Origin: Candidatus Aalborgicola danicus
GTDB lineage: Bacteria; Pseudomonadota; Gammaproteobacteria; Burkholderiales; Burkholderiaceae_C
Reading direction: 5' to 3'
Assembly (NCBI GenBank): GCA_016703945.1
Contig: JADJBC010000005.1
Location: 62,001 to 126,000, forward strand
DNA length: 64,000 bases
Shown here: positions 34,701 through 42,199 of the stretch, piece after piece
Position numbering within the stretch: position 1 is the first letter of the stretch
Layout of the letters: every line of letters starts with the position of its first letter
Notes under the pieces: model-generated
Databases searched by the model: none
The model's input: the letters and a program-made list of their open reading frames with translations, nothing else
What the model was told of the DNA's origin: nothing
Position numbers and translations under genes: made by a program

Positions 34701-37700
34701 AAGATTTTTCGCTGCCCTCCGACGAGGCGATTCCTGAAGACTTGGTGGTCGAGGTGGTGCCGGCTGGAGAAATTCCGGCAGTGGTCGGGCTTGTGTCGGA
34801 CCGTGATGAGTCAGACACGTCACTCGGTGTGCCTGCGGAAGTTGCTCCAGAGCCCGTGGACTCCGAATTGGATTGGACTTCCGATTTTGTATCTGCAGGG
34901 ACTGGTGAGGTGCCCGCGGAAGAATCCGAGCGCGCGACCGAAGCGCCGTCGCTGGAGCTTTCGGTAGTGGTTAATGAGGACGAGCCAATTCTGGAAGCGG
35001 TTGAGGCATCAGTAGAAGACGATGAGCAGGTCAAAGTAATAGGGAGCCTTAGACTGAGTATCCCGCTCTACAACGTCTACTTGAATGAAGCGGATGAGTG
35101 GTCGCGACGATTGCAGGTCGAATTGAGCGAGTGGGCCATGGAATTGCAACGGCCACTGCCAGATTCCCTTGTCACACTGGCGCACTCACTATTGGGTAGT
35201 TCCGCGACTGTGGGTTTTGTTGCCCTGTCGGATATGGCGCGCTCGCTTGAGCATGCCTTGCAGCATGTGCAGTTGCACCGCCAGGGAACATCCGAACAAG
35301 CCTTGGTTTTTACCAACGCCGCGGAAGACATTCGGCGTTTGCTCCACCAGTTCGCTGCCGGCTTCCTGAAAGAGCCAGATGCGAACATTCTGGTCGCCTT
35401 GCAGCAAATCATCGAAACCGAGTTCCCGGCACCAACCATCGATTCCATCGCTGATGCGCTGGATGACGACATCTCCATACTTGAAGAAGAAGTCTTCGAG
35501 GATTCAGTTGCGGTTGAGACCGTTGCGCCCGAAGAGGATCTATCGACCGCACCGACGGCGGTGGATATGCCAATTGCCGCACCGTTGGCCATCGTCGCTG
35601 CGCCGCTGAACATTGCGCAAGCGCAAGACGACGATATCGACGCTGTCGACCAACTTGACGAAGACCTGTTCCCAATCTTTGAAGAAGAGGCCTTGGAACT
35701 GATGCCGCAATTGGGCGCTGCGTTGCGGCAGTGGGTCGCACGTCCCGACTTCCTGGGTGCTCGAACCGAAGTCCTTCGCGTGTTGCACACCCTAAAGGGA
35801 AGTGCGCGTTTGGCCGGTGCGATGCGGCTGGGGGAAATGTCCCACCACATGGAATCCAGTATTGAACAGATTGGTACCGAGCATGTGCAATCTGTGCAAC
35901 TCGAACCCCTGTTAATACGGTTTGATACCCTTCAGGCCACCTTTGATCGTTTGGGCAAGGAACCTGTTCAAGACGAGCCAATGGTCACAGCACTGGTCGC
36001 TGTCGCTGAGACTCCGACTGTTGCTGCAACTCAACCGGTGTCTCAAGTTGACGGGGATTCTGTACCTGTTGTCATGCCGGTTGCGGCACCTGCGCGCGTG
36101 CCGGTCAGGGTGTCGCCGCGCGGCATGCCGGTCGCGCCGGTGCGCCAAGTTGTTAGCCAGTCGGTTCGGGTACGCTCGCAACTCTTGGATCGTTTGGTCA
36201 ACCAGGCTGGCGAAGTGATGATTTCTCGCGCACGGATGGAGGCGCGACTGACCCAGTTGCGTTCATCACTGGGTGATTTGACAGGGAATTTGGACCGCTT
36301 GCGGCACCAGTTGCGCGACATCGAACTGCAGTCCGAGTCGCAGATGCAGTCTCGTTTGGCGCAAACCAAGGACTCAGCACAAGCTTTTGACCCGCTTGAA
36401 TTCGACCGTTTCACCCGGGTTCAGGAACTTACGCGGATGATGGCCGAGTCGGTACACGACGTGGCCACCGTGCAGCGCAATTTACAACGGTCCATTGAAG
36501 GGGCCGAGGACGACCTGATTGCCCAAGGGCGCCAGGCGCGTGAATTGCAACGCGACCTTCTGCGTACGCGCATGGTCGAATTTGAGAGTATTTCCGAGCG
36601 TCTGTATGGCGTGGTTCGTCAAGCGGCAAAGGACGCTGGCAAGCTCGTCAAGCTGGATATCACAGGGGGCTCCATCGAAATGGACCGCGGTGTGCTGGAA
36701 CGCATGGGTCCGGCCTTCGAGCACATGTTACGCAATTGCGTTGGGCATGGTATCGAAAGTGCTGCTGAACGGTCCCAAGCAGGAAAGCCGGCGGTAGGAA
36801 CCATCACGATTCGCATCAGTCAAGAAAGCAACGACGTATCTGTCTCCTTCAGTGATGACGGAGGCGGTTTGCACCTCGACAAGATCCGCGCCAAAGCGAT
36901 TGCAAGTGGTGTGTTAGGAGCCGACGATGTGTTGAGTGAGGACGAAGCTGCCAATTTGCTCTTCATGCCCGGATTTTCAACCGCTGAACAGATCACCGAA
37001 TTGTCTGGGCGCGGCATCGGCATGGATATTGTGCGTTCCGAAGTGAACGCGATGGGGGGGCGCATTGAGACCACAACCGAGCAGCACAGGGGGACCACCT
37101 TCAAGCTCATCCTGCCCTTGACGACAGCGGTCACGCAGGTGGTGATGCTGCGTGTGGGCGATTTCACCATTGGCGTTCCCTCCGGACTGGTCGAGACAGT
37201 TTTGCGTACACCGGCCGCGACACTGGAGCAGGCCTACCGTCAGGATGGCTTCGACATTGGTGGACAAACCTTGCCGTTTTTCTGGGCCGGTGCTTTGCTG
37301 CAGGTTTCTGCCCATAGCAATGAAGCCTTTGGAAAGACCAGATCGGTAGCCATCTTCCGAAGTGCGGGTCAGCGTCTGGCCCTGCATGTTGACGAGGTGT
37401 TGGGAAACCGAGAAGTGGTGGTCAAGAATCTTGGTCCCCAGTTGGCACAATTACCTGGTTTGGCAGGGGTCTCGGTGCTCGCTTCCGGTGCCGTAGCGCT
37501 TATTTACAACCCGGTCGCGTTGGCCGCCGTGTTTGGCGAACAGGCTCGCCAGATGACCAAGCGTGCGGATTTGGCCGCTGTCCAGGCGGCAGACAGCACA
37601 ACGCCCGCGGCGGCGGTGAGTGTTGTCAATCTCGTTCCGTTGATCCTGGTTGTCGATGATTCCATTACGGTCCGTCGTGTTACGCAGCGTTTGCTCAAGC

Positions 37701-38011
37701 GCGAAGGCTACCGCGTGACCCTTGCATCGGACGGATTGGATGCTCTGGAGAAACTACAGGAAGAAAAGCCAACGGTCGTCTTGTCCGATATCGAAATGCC
37801 ACGCATGGATGGTTTTGATTTGGCCAGAAATATCCGCGCGGATGCACAACTTCGTGATTTGCCCATCATCATGATCACGTCGCGTATTGCCGGTAAACAC
37901 CGCGAACACGCCAAAGAGCTGGGTGTCGACCACTACCTCGGAAAACCCTATTCGGAAGACGAATTGCTGGGCCTGGTGCGCAGCTATTGTTCCGCGGCAG
38001 CCGAGGCGTGA
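31787..38011 (+). CDS. chpA: Hybrid sensor kinase ChpA/PilL (CheA-like, multiple HPt domains, CheW, receiver)
   Basis: A 2074-residue CheA-type kinase controlling type IV pili. Two degenerate N-terminal FimL-like helical modules lack the phospho-His motif. Three modules keep an HPt motif: HTLKGSSRM near residue 698, HSLLGSSAT near 1132 and HTLKGSARL near 1333. An acidic Pro/Glu/Ala-rich linker covers about 785-1080. Next come a dimerisation helix pair (from RSQLLDRLVNQAGE), a HATPase domain with N box HMLRNCVGHGIE (about 1646), SDDGGGL (about 1689) and GRGIGMDIV, a CheW domain (about 1781-1911) and a C-terminal receiver with phospho-Asp in SDIEMPRMDG (about 2000). Pseudomonas ChpA has more HPt-like units. 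The 3' end overlaps convergent phrB by 28 bp. Confidence 0.93.
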   Translation: MSSNPAAPGDNELAASDLGPLAWVLDELRKSLDGATKALKRFVRDAEMARGSNLAEVDASHLRIARQQLHQAVGALEMVGLGAPAKMLRVMEGLAQKFVQRPELCSDDAANKVERASFALTEYLEGVLKGKSASSVALFPQYRAIAELAGGDQAHPADLWPVEWRWLDIAPLSGQSALTFTPGLRGQMDQAILQVMRTGDAKSARRLGEQSAGLAAGQLATEARTFWMICAGFFEGLAFGVCPVDVFTKRAASKVLRQYASLARGDLSISDRLAHELVFFCSISVPKEGQEAPALRAVRKVYGLARSKPVQYEVEQFGRFDPALMVLARKRIAAAAETWSALAGGDTNRLKVATEQFGAVAESIVKLHPESGDLGRALVRAIDTTVRSGGAPAAPVAMEVATSILYLEAAYDDLDPTESNMAERSERLAQRLEHVSAGGQPEPLETWMEELYRRVSDRQTMGSVVDELRSSLAEVERSLDQFFRNPQDKAPLREVPSQLAQMRGVFSVLGLEQPSLAALRMRSSVEQFLVDDIDEATARTGIFEKLGNSLGAMGFLIDMLSYQRALAKQLFVYDEDLGEFKPLMGRERVTSHEPELVLDEAPTPKAASGAQPTEPGEAQHLDLEILESLPATKPVAVQVVAPAPAAAVDLSDDEAELIDIFLEEAREVVQNGLIASKALAEDPSNLAEQTTLRRAFHTLKGSSRMVGLNEFGEAAWSFEQLLNNWLAEQRPASADLIEASRSAMQAFGLWVEDIASQSAVPWNAQEFRRASDGLRLQGRWVPLQIPAGPASPQPSIAPESALPAAESVAPRAELALTQSPDDLPLEPSPTAVAQETDADQARPDFAATQTFGFESTQAFQAADAFQTATEVTEIDFGDFDFGQAPAAPAVEPTPGPEVLAEPEITSEFGDTTEPEAEAEIAVLVTPDLELGQSEVLDLGEMVEAAQPAPLPEPVETLASLQDDSVAELDLTEDFSLPSDEAIPEDLVVEVVPAGEIPAVVGLVSDRDESDTSLGVPAEVAPEPVDSELDWTSDFVSAGTGEVPAEESERATEAPSLELSVVVNEDEPILEAVEASVEDDEQVKVIGSLRLSIPLYNVYLNEADEWSRRLQVELSEWAMELQRPLPDSLVTLAHSLLGSSATVGFVALSDMARSLEHALQHVQLHRQGTSEQALVFTNAAEDIRRLLHQFAAGFLKEPDANILVALQQIIETEFPAPTIDSIADALDDDISILEEEVFEDSVAVETVAPEEDLSTAPTAVDMPIAAPLAIVAAPLNIAQAQDDDIDAVDQLDEDLFPIFEEEALELMPQLGAALRQWVARPDFLGARTEVLRVLHTLKGSARLAGAMRLGEMSHHMESSIEQIGTEHVQSVQLEPLLIRFDTLQATFDRLGKEPVQDEPMVTALVAVAETPTVAATQPVSQVDGDSVPVVMPVAAPARVPVRVSPRGMPVAPVRQVVSQSVRVRSQLLDRLVNQAGEVMISRARMEARLTQLRSSLGDLTGNLDRLRHQLRDIELQSESQMQSRLAQTKDSAQAFDPLEFDRFTRVQELTRMMAESVHDVATVQRNLQRSIEGAEDDLIAQGRQARELQRDLLRTRMVEFESISERLYGVVRQAAKDAGKLVKLDITGGSIEMDRGVLERMGPAFEHMLRNCVGHGIESAAERSQAGKPAVGTITIRISQESNDVSVSFSDDGGGLHLDKIRAKAIASGVLGADDVLSEDEAANLLFMPGFSTAEQITELSGRGIGMDIVRSEVNAMGGRIETTTEQHRGTTFKLILPLTTAVTQVVMLRVGDFTIGVPSGLVETVLRTPAATLEQAYRQDGFDIGGQTLPFFWAGALLQVSAHSNEAFGKTRSVAIFRSAGQRLALHVDEVLGNREVVVKNLGPQLAQLPGLAGVSVLASGAVALIYNPVALAAVFGEQARQMTKRADLAAVQAADSTTPAAAVSVVNLVPLILVVDDSITVRRVTQRLLKREGYRVTLASDGLDALEKLQEEKPTVVLSDIEMPRMDGFDLARNIRADAQLRDLPIIMITSRIAGKHREHAKELGVDHYLGKPYSEDELLGLVRSYCSAAAEA

Positions 38012-39480
38012 GGGGCCGCCTTGCGTACCACGCCGTAGCGCTGCAGTGTGAGCGCGCGCGCGGTGGCGTGGTCAACGATAGGGTGAGGGTAATCGCGTCC
38101 CAGCGTTAATCCGGCAGCGGTCAATTCGACCGACTTGGCCAACCAAGGCGCATGGATGGCCTTGGCGCCTAGACCCGCAAGTTGGGGAAGGTACCGTTTG
38201 ATGAACTTGGCATTGGTATCGAATTTTTCACTTTGCGTGACGGGGTTGAAGATGCGGAAGTACGGCTGCGCGTCACAGCCACTGGAGCTGACCCACTGCC
38301 AGCCACCATTATTGGCGGACAGATCAAAGTCGTTGAGCTTTTCTGCGAAGTAGCGCTCTCCCCAGCGCCAGTCAATGCCAAGGTGTTTGACCAGGAAACT
38401 ACCAGCGACCATGCGCAGCCGGTTGTGCATGTAGCCACTCTGGTTGAGCTGCATCATGGCAGCGTCCACAATCGGGTAACCCGTCGCGCCCTGACACCAC
38501 GCTGAGAACAAGGCTTTCGCACGCTCACCCTGTTCCCACGTGATCTGGTCGTATTCACACTTGAAGGCGTTGTGAGCCACAAACGGGAAGTTGGACAGGA
38601 TCTGGAAATAGAAATCGCGCCACACCAGTTCGGCCAACCAGACCGCGGCACCGGCGCTGCCGGCAAGTTTGCGCTGCAAAGCCAGGCCCACCAGTTGTCG
38701 AATGGAGACCGTGCCAAAGCGAAGGTGTACCCCAAGGTAGCTCGGGCCTTTGACCGAGGGGAAATTCCGCGTCTGGTCGTAGTCGTCCATGCGCTCCCAG
38801 AAGTCCTCGATCAGGCGCGCCGCACCCTTGGCTCCGGGGACAATTCCCAATGTCCGAAGATTCGTCGGTTCAAAAACCATGGATTCTAGGCTGGGTACCG
38901 GCCCTGCAAACGGTACTGGGCGCTCTGCCAACACCCCTGCAACCGGCTCACATTCGTGTTGAATCGGTGGCGTATCTCCTAAGCGCAGGAGCCAGGCGCG
39001 CAAATACGGTGTAAACACGCCGTAGGGCTTGCCGGTTTGTGTCAACACCTCTCGGCACTCAAAAATCACATGGTCTTTGACGGTCAACAGTGCAGTCTGG
39101 CTTTGCGCCAGGCGGGACTTCACCTCCGCGTCCCGAATGGCAGCCTGGGGTTCATAGTCTTTTGCCGCAAAAACGGCCTGCGCACCGAGCGTATTGGCAA
39201 GTGCAGGAATTTCGTCGACTGCAAATCCGTGGCGCACGATCAAGCCAGCGCCAGACTTGCCCGCGAGTGAGCGCAAGTCAACATCCAATTCAACCAGCGA
39301 TTCGCGGATGAATTCGACCCGTCGGTCACAGCGTGGAAGACTGTCCAGAATGTCCCGATCGAAGACAAAAACGCAGTGCACGTGTTGACACGACTGCAAA
39401 GCAGTGCTCAGTGCCGCATTGTCGTGGACGCGCAAATCGCGTCGAAACCAAACCAGGCCCGTTTCAAATTTCATATCCAT
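37984..39480 (-). CDS. phrB: Deoxyribodipyrimidine photolyase (CPD photolyase, class I)
   Basis: A protein of about 498 residues that repairs UV-induced cyclobutane dimers with blue light. The N-terminal alpha/beta domain is LVWFRRDLRVHDNAAL, and the FAD-binding domain has WxRxTGYPxxDAxMxxL-like GATGYPIVDAAMMQLNQSGYMHNRLRM. The DNA-contact and electron-transfer Trp residues are in WQWVSSSGCDAQPYFRIFNP. The start is ATG 39480 or ATG 39474, two codons apart. The start codon is only 21 bp from divergent algH, and the 3' end overlaps chpA. Confidence 0.96.
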   Translation of the reverse strand: MDMKFETGLVWFRRDLRVHDNAALSTALQSCQHVHCVFVFDRDILDSLPRCDRRVEFIRESLVELDVDLRSLAGKSGAGLIVRHGFAVDEIPALANTLGAQAVFAAKDYEPQAAIRDAEVKSRLAQSQTALLTVKDHVIFECREVLTQTGKPYGVFTPYLRAWLLRLGDTPPIQHECEPVAGVLAERPVPFAGPVPSLESMVFEPTNLRTLGIVPGAKGAARLIEDFWERMDDYDQTRNFPSVKGPSYLGVHLRFGTVSIRQLVGLALQRKLAGSAGAAVWLAELVWRDFYFQILSNFPFVAHNAFKCEYDQITWEQGERAKALFSAWCQGATGYPIVDAAMMQLNQSGYMHNRLRMVAGSFLVKHLGIDWRWGERYFAEKLNDFDLSANNGGWQWVSSSGCDAQPYFRIFNPVTQSEKFDTNAKFIKRYLPQLAGLGAKAIHAPWLAKSVELTAAGLTLGRDYPHPIVDHATARALTLQRYGVVRKAAPHASAAAEQ

Positions 39481-39501
39481 GGCAGCCGCTAAAATCTGAC
39501 G

Positions 39502-40101
39502 ATGTCTGGCGATTTTGCATCCATTGATCTCACAAACCACTTTTTAATCGCAATGCCCGGATTGGAGGATGCGATATTCTCCAAGAGCGTGGTGTATGTT
39601 TGTGAGCACACGCCGCGTGGTGCCCTGGGACTGGTCATCAACAAGCCCGCCGACATCACGATGGTGGCTTTGTTCGGTAAGGTGGAACTGGCCCTGAACC
39701 GCCACGATCTGACCGATGCGCCGGTTTTTCACGGGGGACCACTTCAGGTCGAGCGTGGTTTTGTGCTCCACGATTCCCTTGTTGCCGACGCTGATCAAGC
39801 TGAAAAGGTCCCTTACGCATCCAGCATGGTGATTCCAGGCGGCTTGGAAATGACAACGTCCAAGGACGTCCTGGAGGCCCTGGCGACCGGGTTGGGTCCA
39901 CGCAAGGTTTTGGTGTCGCTCGGGTATTCGGCCTGGGGCGAAGGCCAATTGGAAACGGAACTCGGCGAGAACAGCTGGCTGACTGTGGATGCGGACCGGG
40001 CGGTCATCTTTGACACCCCGGTGGAGCAACGTTATGACAAGGCGCTCGCTTTGTTGGGCTTGCAGTCCTGGATGATCTGTTCGCAGGCCGGCCACGCATG
40101 A
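39502..40101 (+). CDS. algH: YqgE/AlgH family protein
   Basis: A 199-residue protein of the UPF0301 family. The hallmark N-terminus is LTNHFLIAMPGLED, with SVVYVCEHTPRGALGLVINKP and HGGPLQVERGFVLH following. Its function is unclear despite the name AlgH (alginate regulation in Pseudomonas). Its conserved neighbour is ruvX, with which it shares a 4-bp ATGA overlap. It starts the algH-ruvX-pyrR-pyrB-pyrC' run. Confidence 0.94.
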   Translation: MSGDFASIDLTNHFLIAMPGLEDAIFSKSVVYVCEHTPRGALGLVINKPADITMVALFGKVELALNRHDLTDAPVFHGGPLQVERGFVLHDSLVADADQAEKVPYASSMVIPGGLEMTTSKDVLEALATGLGPRKVLVSLGYSAWGEGQLETELGENSWLTVDADRAVIFDTPVEQRYDKALALLGLQSWMICSQAGHA

Positions 40102-40526
40102 GCCAGGCGCTATCCGCATCCCCTGCGGTACCCGAACCAGCGGTTATGAACACTTTTCTGGCAATCGATTTTGGTTTGAAGCGAACCGGCATTGCGGTTG
40201 GCAATCGCCTGCTGCGCACGGCCCAATCTGTGGGAACCGTGCGCGCAGAAGGTGACGCGCGTTTCGCCCACATCGAAAAACACCTCAAGGAATGGCAACC
40301 CGACGCGTTGGTCATAGGCGTGCCCTACCATCCCGACGGCGCCGCCCACGAGAACACGGCAAGGGCCAAGAAATTTGGCCGCCAGTTGCACGGTCGCTTC
40401 AAGCTGCCGGTGTTTGAGGTGGACGAGCGCTACAGCACCACCGAGGCCCTGGCCAGCGGTGCCAAAGACGCCGATGCCGCTTCAGCCTGCATTATTTTGG
40501 AACAGTTCTTAAGGAGTTTGCCGTGA
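40098..40526 (+). CDS. ruvX: Putative pre-16S rRNA nuclease / Holliday junction resolvase RuvX (YqgF)
   Basis: A 142-residue RNase H-fold nuclease. The acidic residues are seen in IDFGLKRTGIAVGN, VIGVPYHPDG, and VDERYSTTEA with DADAASACIILEQFL. YqgF is required for 16S rRNA 5'-end processing in E. coli. A start at ATG 40098 overlaps algH, but ATG 40146 would begin MNTFLAIDFG and is also plausible, giving a domain-only protein. It overlaps pyrR by 4 bp. Confidence 0.93.
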   Translation: MSQALSASPAVPEPAVMNTFLAIDFGLKRTGIAVGNRLLRTAQSVGTVRAEGDARFAHIEKHLKEWQPDALVIGVPYHPDGAAHENTARAKKFGRQLHGRFKLPVFEVDERYSTTEALASGAKDADAASACIILEQFLRSLP

Positions 40527-41041
40527 GTACATTAACGAGCGTGGGGGCGCTGCTGCTTGATGCAGAGGCGTTGTACCGCGAACTATTGCGGGGTGTGCAA
40601 CAAATCGGTGGCGCAAATACCCGTTTGGTCGGCATCACCTCCGGCGGCGCCTGGCTGGCCGAGCGCCTGCAAAAGGACATGAACCTGCCCGGCCAAGCCG
40701 GCAAAATTTCGTCGGCCATGCACCGCGACGATTTTGCGCAACGGGGGCTCTCCAGTGGGGGCCAGACCGTGCTGCCCTTCGACGTCAACGGCGCGGATAT
40801 CCTGATCCTGGATGATGTGCTGTTCACCGGTCGCACCCTGCGCGCCGTCATTAACGAGCTGTTCGATTACGGTCGCCCCGCCAGCGTCAAACTCGCTGTG
40901 CTGGTCGACCGCGGCGGACGCGAGCTGCCTGTGCAGGCCGACTTTGCTGCCGCGCGTGTCGCGCTGGCGCCCAACCAGTCGCTCGCTTTGGCCCGAAGCG
41001 ACGCCGGCGTCTTTAGCTTTGACGTGAAGGCAAAAGCATGA
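40523..41041 (+). CDS. pyrR: PyrR-type bifunctional pyrimidine regulator / uracil phosphoribosyltransferase
   Basis: A 172-residue type I phosphoribosyltransferase. The PRPP loop ILILDDVLFTGRTLRAVI is typical of PyrR and ITSGGAWLAERL precedes it. It starts at GTG 40523 (GTGA overlapping the ruvX stop), with AAGGAG about 7 bp upstream deciding that start. In Gram-positives PyrR binds pyr mRNA. In Proteobacteria it lies next to pyrB-pyrC', and the regulatory role is less clear. I see no clear anti-terminator structure downstream, only a GC-rich repeat. Confidence 0.93.
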   Translation: MSTLTSVGALLLDAEALYRELLRGVQQIGGANTRLVGITSGGAWLAERLQKDMNLPGQAGKISSAMHRDDFAQRGLSSGGQTVLPFDVNGADILILDDVLFTGRTLRAVINELFDYGRPASVKLAVLVDRGGRELPVQADFAAARVALAPNQSLALARSDAGVFSFDVKAKA

Positions 41042-41042
41042 T

Positions 41043-41112
41043 GAGCCCCCGCGTTCACCACTGCGTGTATTCACTGCCCGGCCGGCGCAAGCCTCCCGGG
41101 GCGGCCCTGCGG
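41043..41112 (+). repeat. GC-rich dispersed repeat, copy 1 (between pyrR and pyrB)
   Basis: This filler shares the order of blocks with 42091-42168: AGCCCCCGCG, a CACTGCG-like middle, CACTGCCCG, then GGGGCGGCCCTGCGG. It is a diverged copy of a type of intergenic repeat I associate with Comamonadaceae. Confidence 0.5.
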
Positions 41113-41122
41113 AAGGCTTAAC

Positions 41123-42085
41123 ATGCTCTACAAACGTAACCCCCAACTCAACCAGCACGGTGAACTGGTGCACCTGTTGTCGGTCGAAGGACTGCCCAAA
41201 AGCATACTGACGCACATCCTGGACACAGCGGCCAACTTCGTTTCGGTCAATGATCGGGAAGTAAAAAAAGTACCGCTGCTGCGCGGCAAAAGTGTCTTCA
41301 ACCTGTTCTTCGAGAACAGCACCCGCACCCGAACCACGTTTGAGATCGCCGCCAAGCGCCTGTCGGCTGACGTGATTAACCTCGACATTGCGCGCTCCAG
41401 CGCATCCAAGGGCGAATCGTTGCTGGACACCATTGCCAACCTGAGCGCCATGGCCGCCGACATGTTCGTCGTGCGTCACAGCGAATCTGGCGCGCCTTAC
41501 CTGATCGCCCAGCATGTGGCGCCCCATGTGCACGTGATCAATGCCGGTGACGGCCGCCACGCCCACCCCACGCAGGGCCTGCTGGACATGTTCACGATCC
41601 GGCACTACAAGAAGGACTTTTCCAACCTCACGGTGGCCATCGTCGGCGACGTGCTGCATTCGCGCGTGGCCCGCTCCGACATCCATGCACTGACCACGCT
41701 GGGCTGCGCCGAGGTGCGTGTGGTCGGCCCCAAGACCTTGGTGCCGTCGGACCTGGCGCAAATGGGCGTGCGCGTCTGCCACACGCTGGAAGAGGGCATC
41801 AAGGACTGCGACGTCATCATCATGCTGCGCCTGCAAAACGAGCGCATGAGCGGTGCGCTGCTGCCGTCGATGCACGAATTTTTCAAGAGTTACGGCCTCA
41901 CCCCCGAGAAGCTGCAACTGGCCAAGCCGGACGCCATCGTCATGCACCCTGGACCGATCAACCGCGGCGTCGAGATTGACTCCGCCGTGGTGGATGGCAA
42001 GCAAAGCGTAATCCTGCCGCAAGTCACATTCGGCATCGCCGTACGCATGGCCGTCATGAGCATCGTTGCGGGCAATGAAGCTTGA
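41123..42085 (+). CDS. pyrB: Aspartate carbamoyltransferase catalytic subunit
   Basis: A 320-residue enzyme making carbamoyl-aspartate in pyrimidine synthesis. The carbamoyl-phosphate loop is ENSTRTRTTFE. SKGESLLDT, HPTQGLLDMFTI and HPGPINRGVE are the other active-site blocks. The pyrI regulatory subunit is absent; the adjacent inactive-looking dihydroorotase (pyrC') is the expected structural partner, as in Pseudomonas-type class A ATCase. Confidence 0.97.
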   Translation: MLYKRNPQLNQHGELVHLLSVEGLPKSILTHILDTAANFVSVNDREVKKVPLLRGKSVFNLFFENSTRTRTTFEIAAKRLSADVINLDIARSSASKGESLLDTIANLSAMAADMFVVRHSESGAPYLIAQHVAPHVHVINAGDGRHAHPTQGLLDMFTIRHYKKDFSNLTVAIVGDVLHSRVARSDIHALTTLGCAEVRVVGPKTLVPSDLAQMGVRVCHTLEEGIKDCDVIIMLRLQNERMSGALLPSMHEFFKSYGLTPEKLQLAKPDAIVMHPGPINRGVEIDSAVVDGKQSVILPQVTFGIAVRMAVMSIVAGNEA

Positions 42086-42090
42086 ACATG

Positions 42091-42168
42091 TTGCCCCCAC
42101 GCTCCGCCGCTGCGCGGGTCGCTGCCCACCCCCGCGGGGGCCCTCGCGCCTTGGGGCGGCCCGGCGGC
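42091..42168 (+). repeat. GC-rich dispersed repeat, copy 2 (between pyrB and pyrC')
   Basis: It starts TTGCCCCCACGCTCCGCCGC, then CCCCCGCGGGGG, and ends GCCTTGGGGCGGCCCGGCGG. It is rich in self-complementary blocks and fills most of the 114-bp pyrB-pyrC' gap. Confidence 0.65.
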
Positions 42169-42199
42169 GCTCACGTCGGCTTTTTGTGAAAGAACAAGT

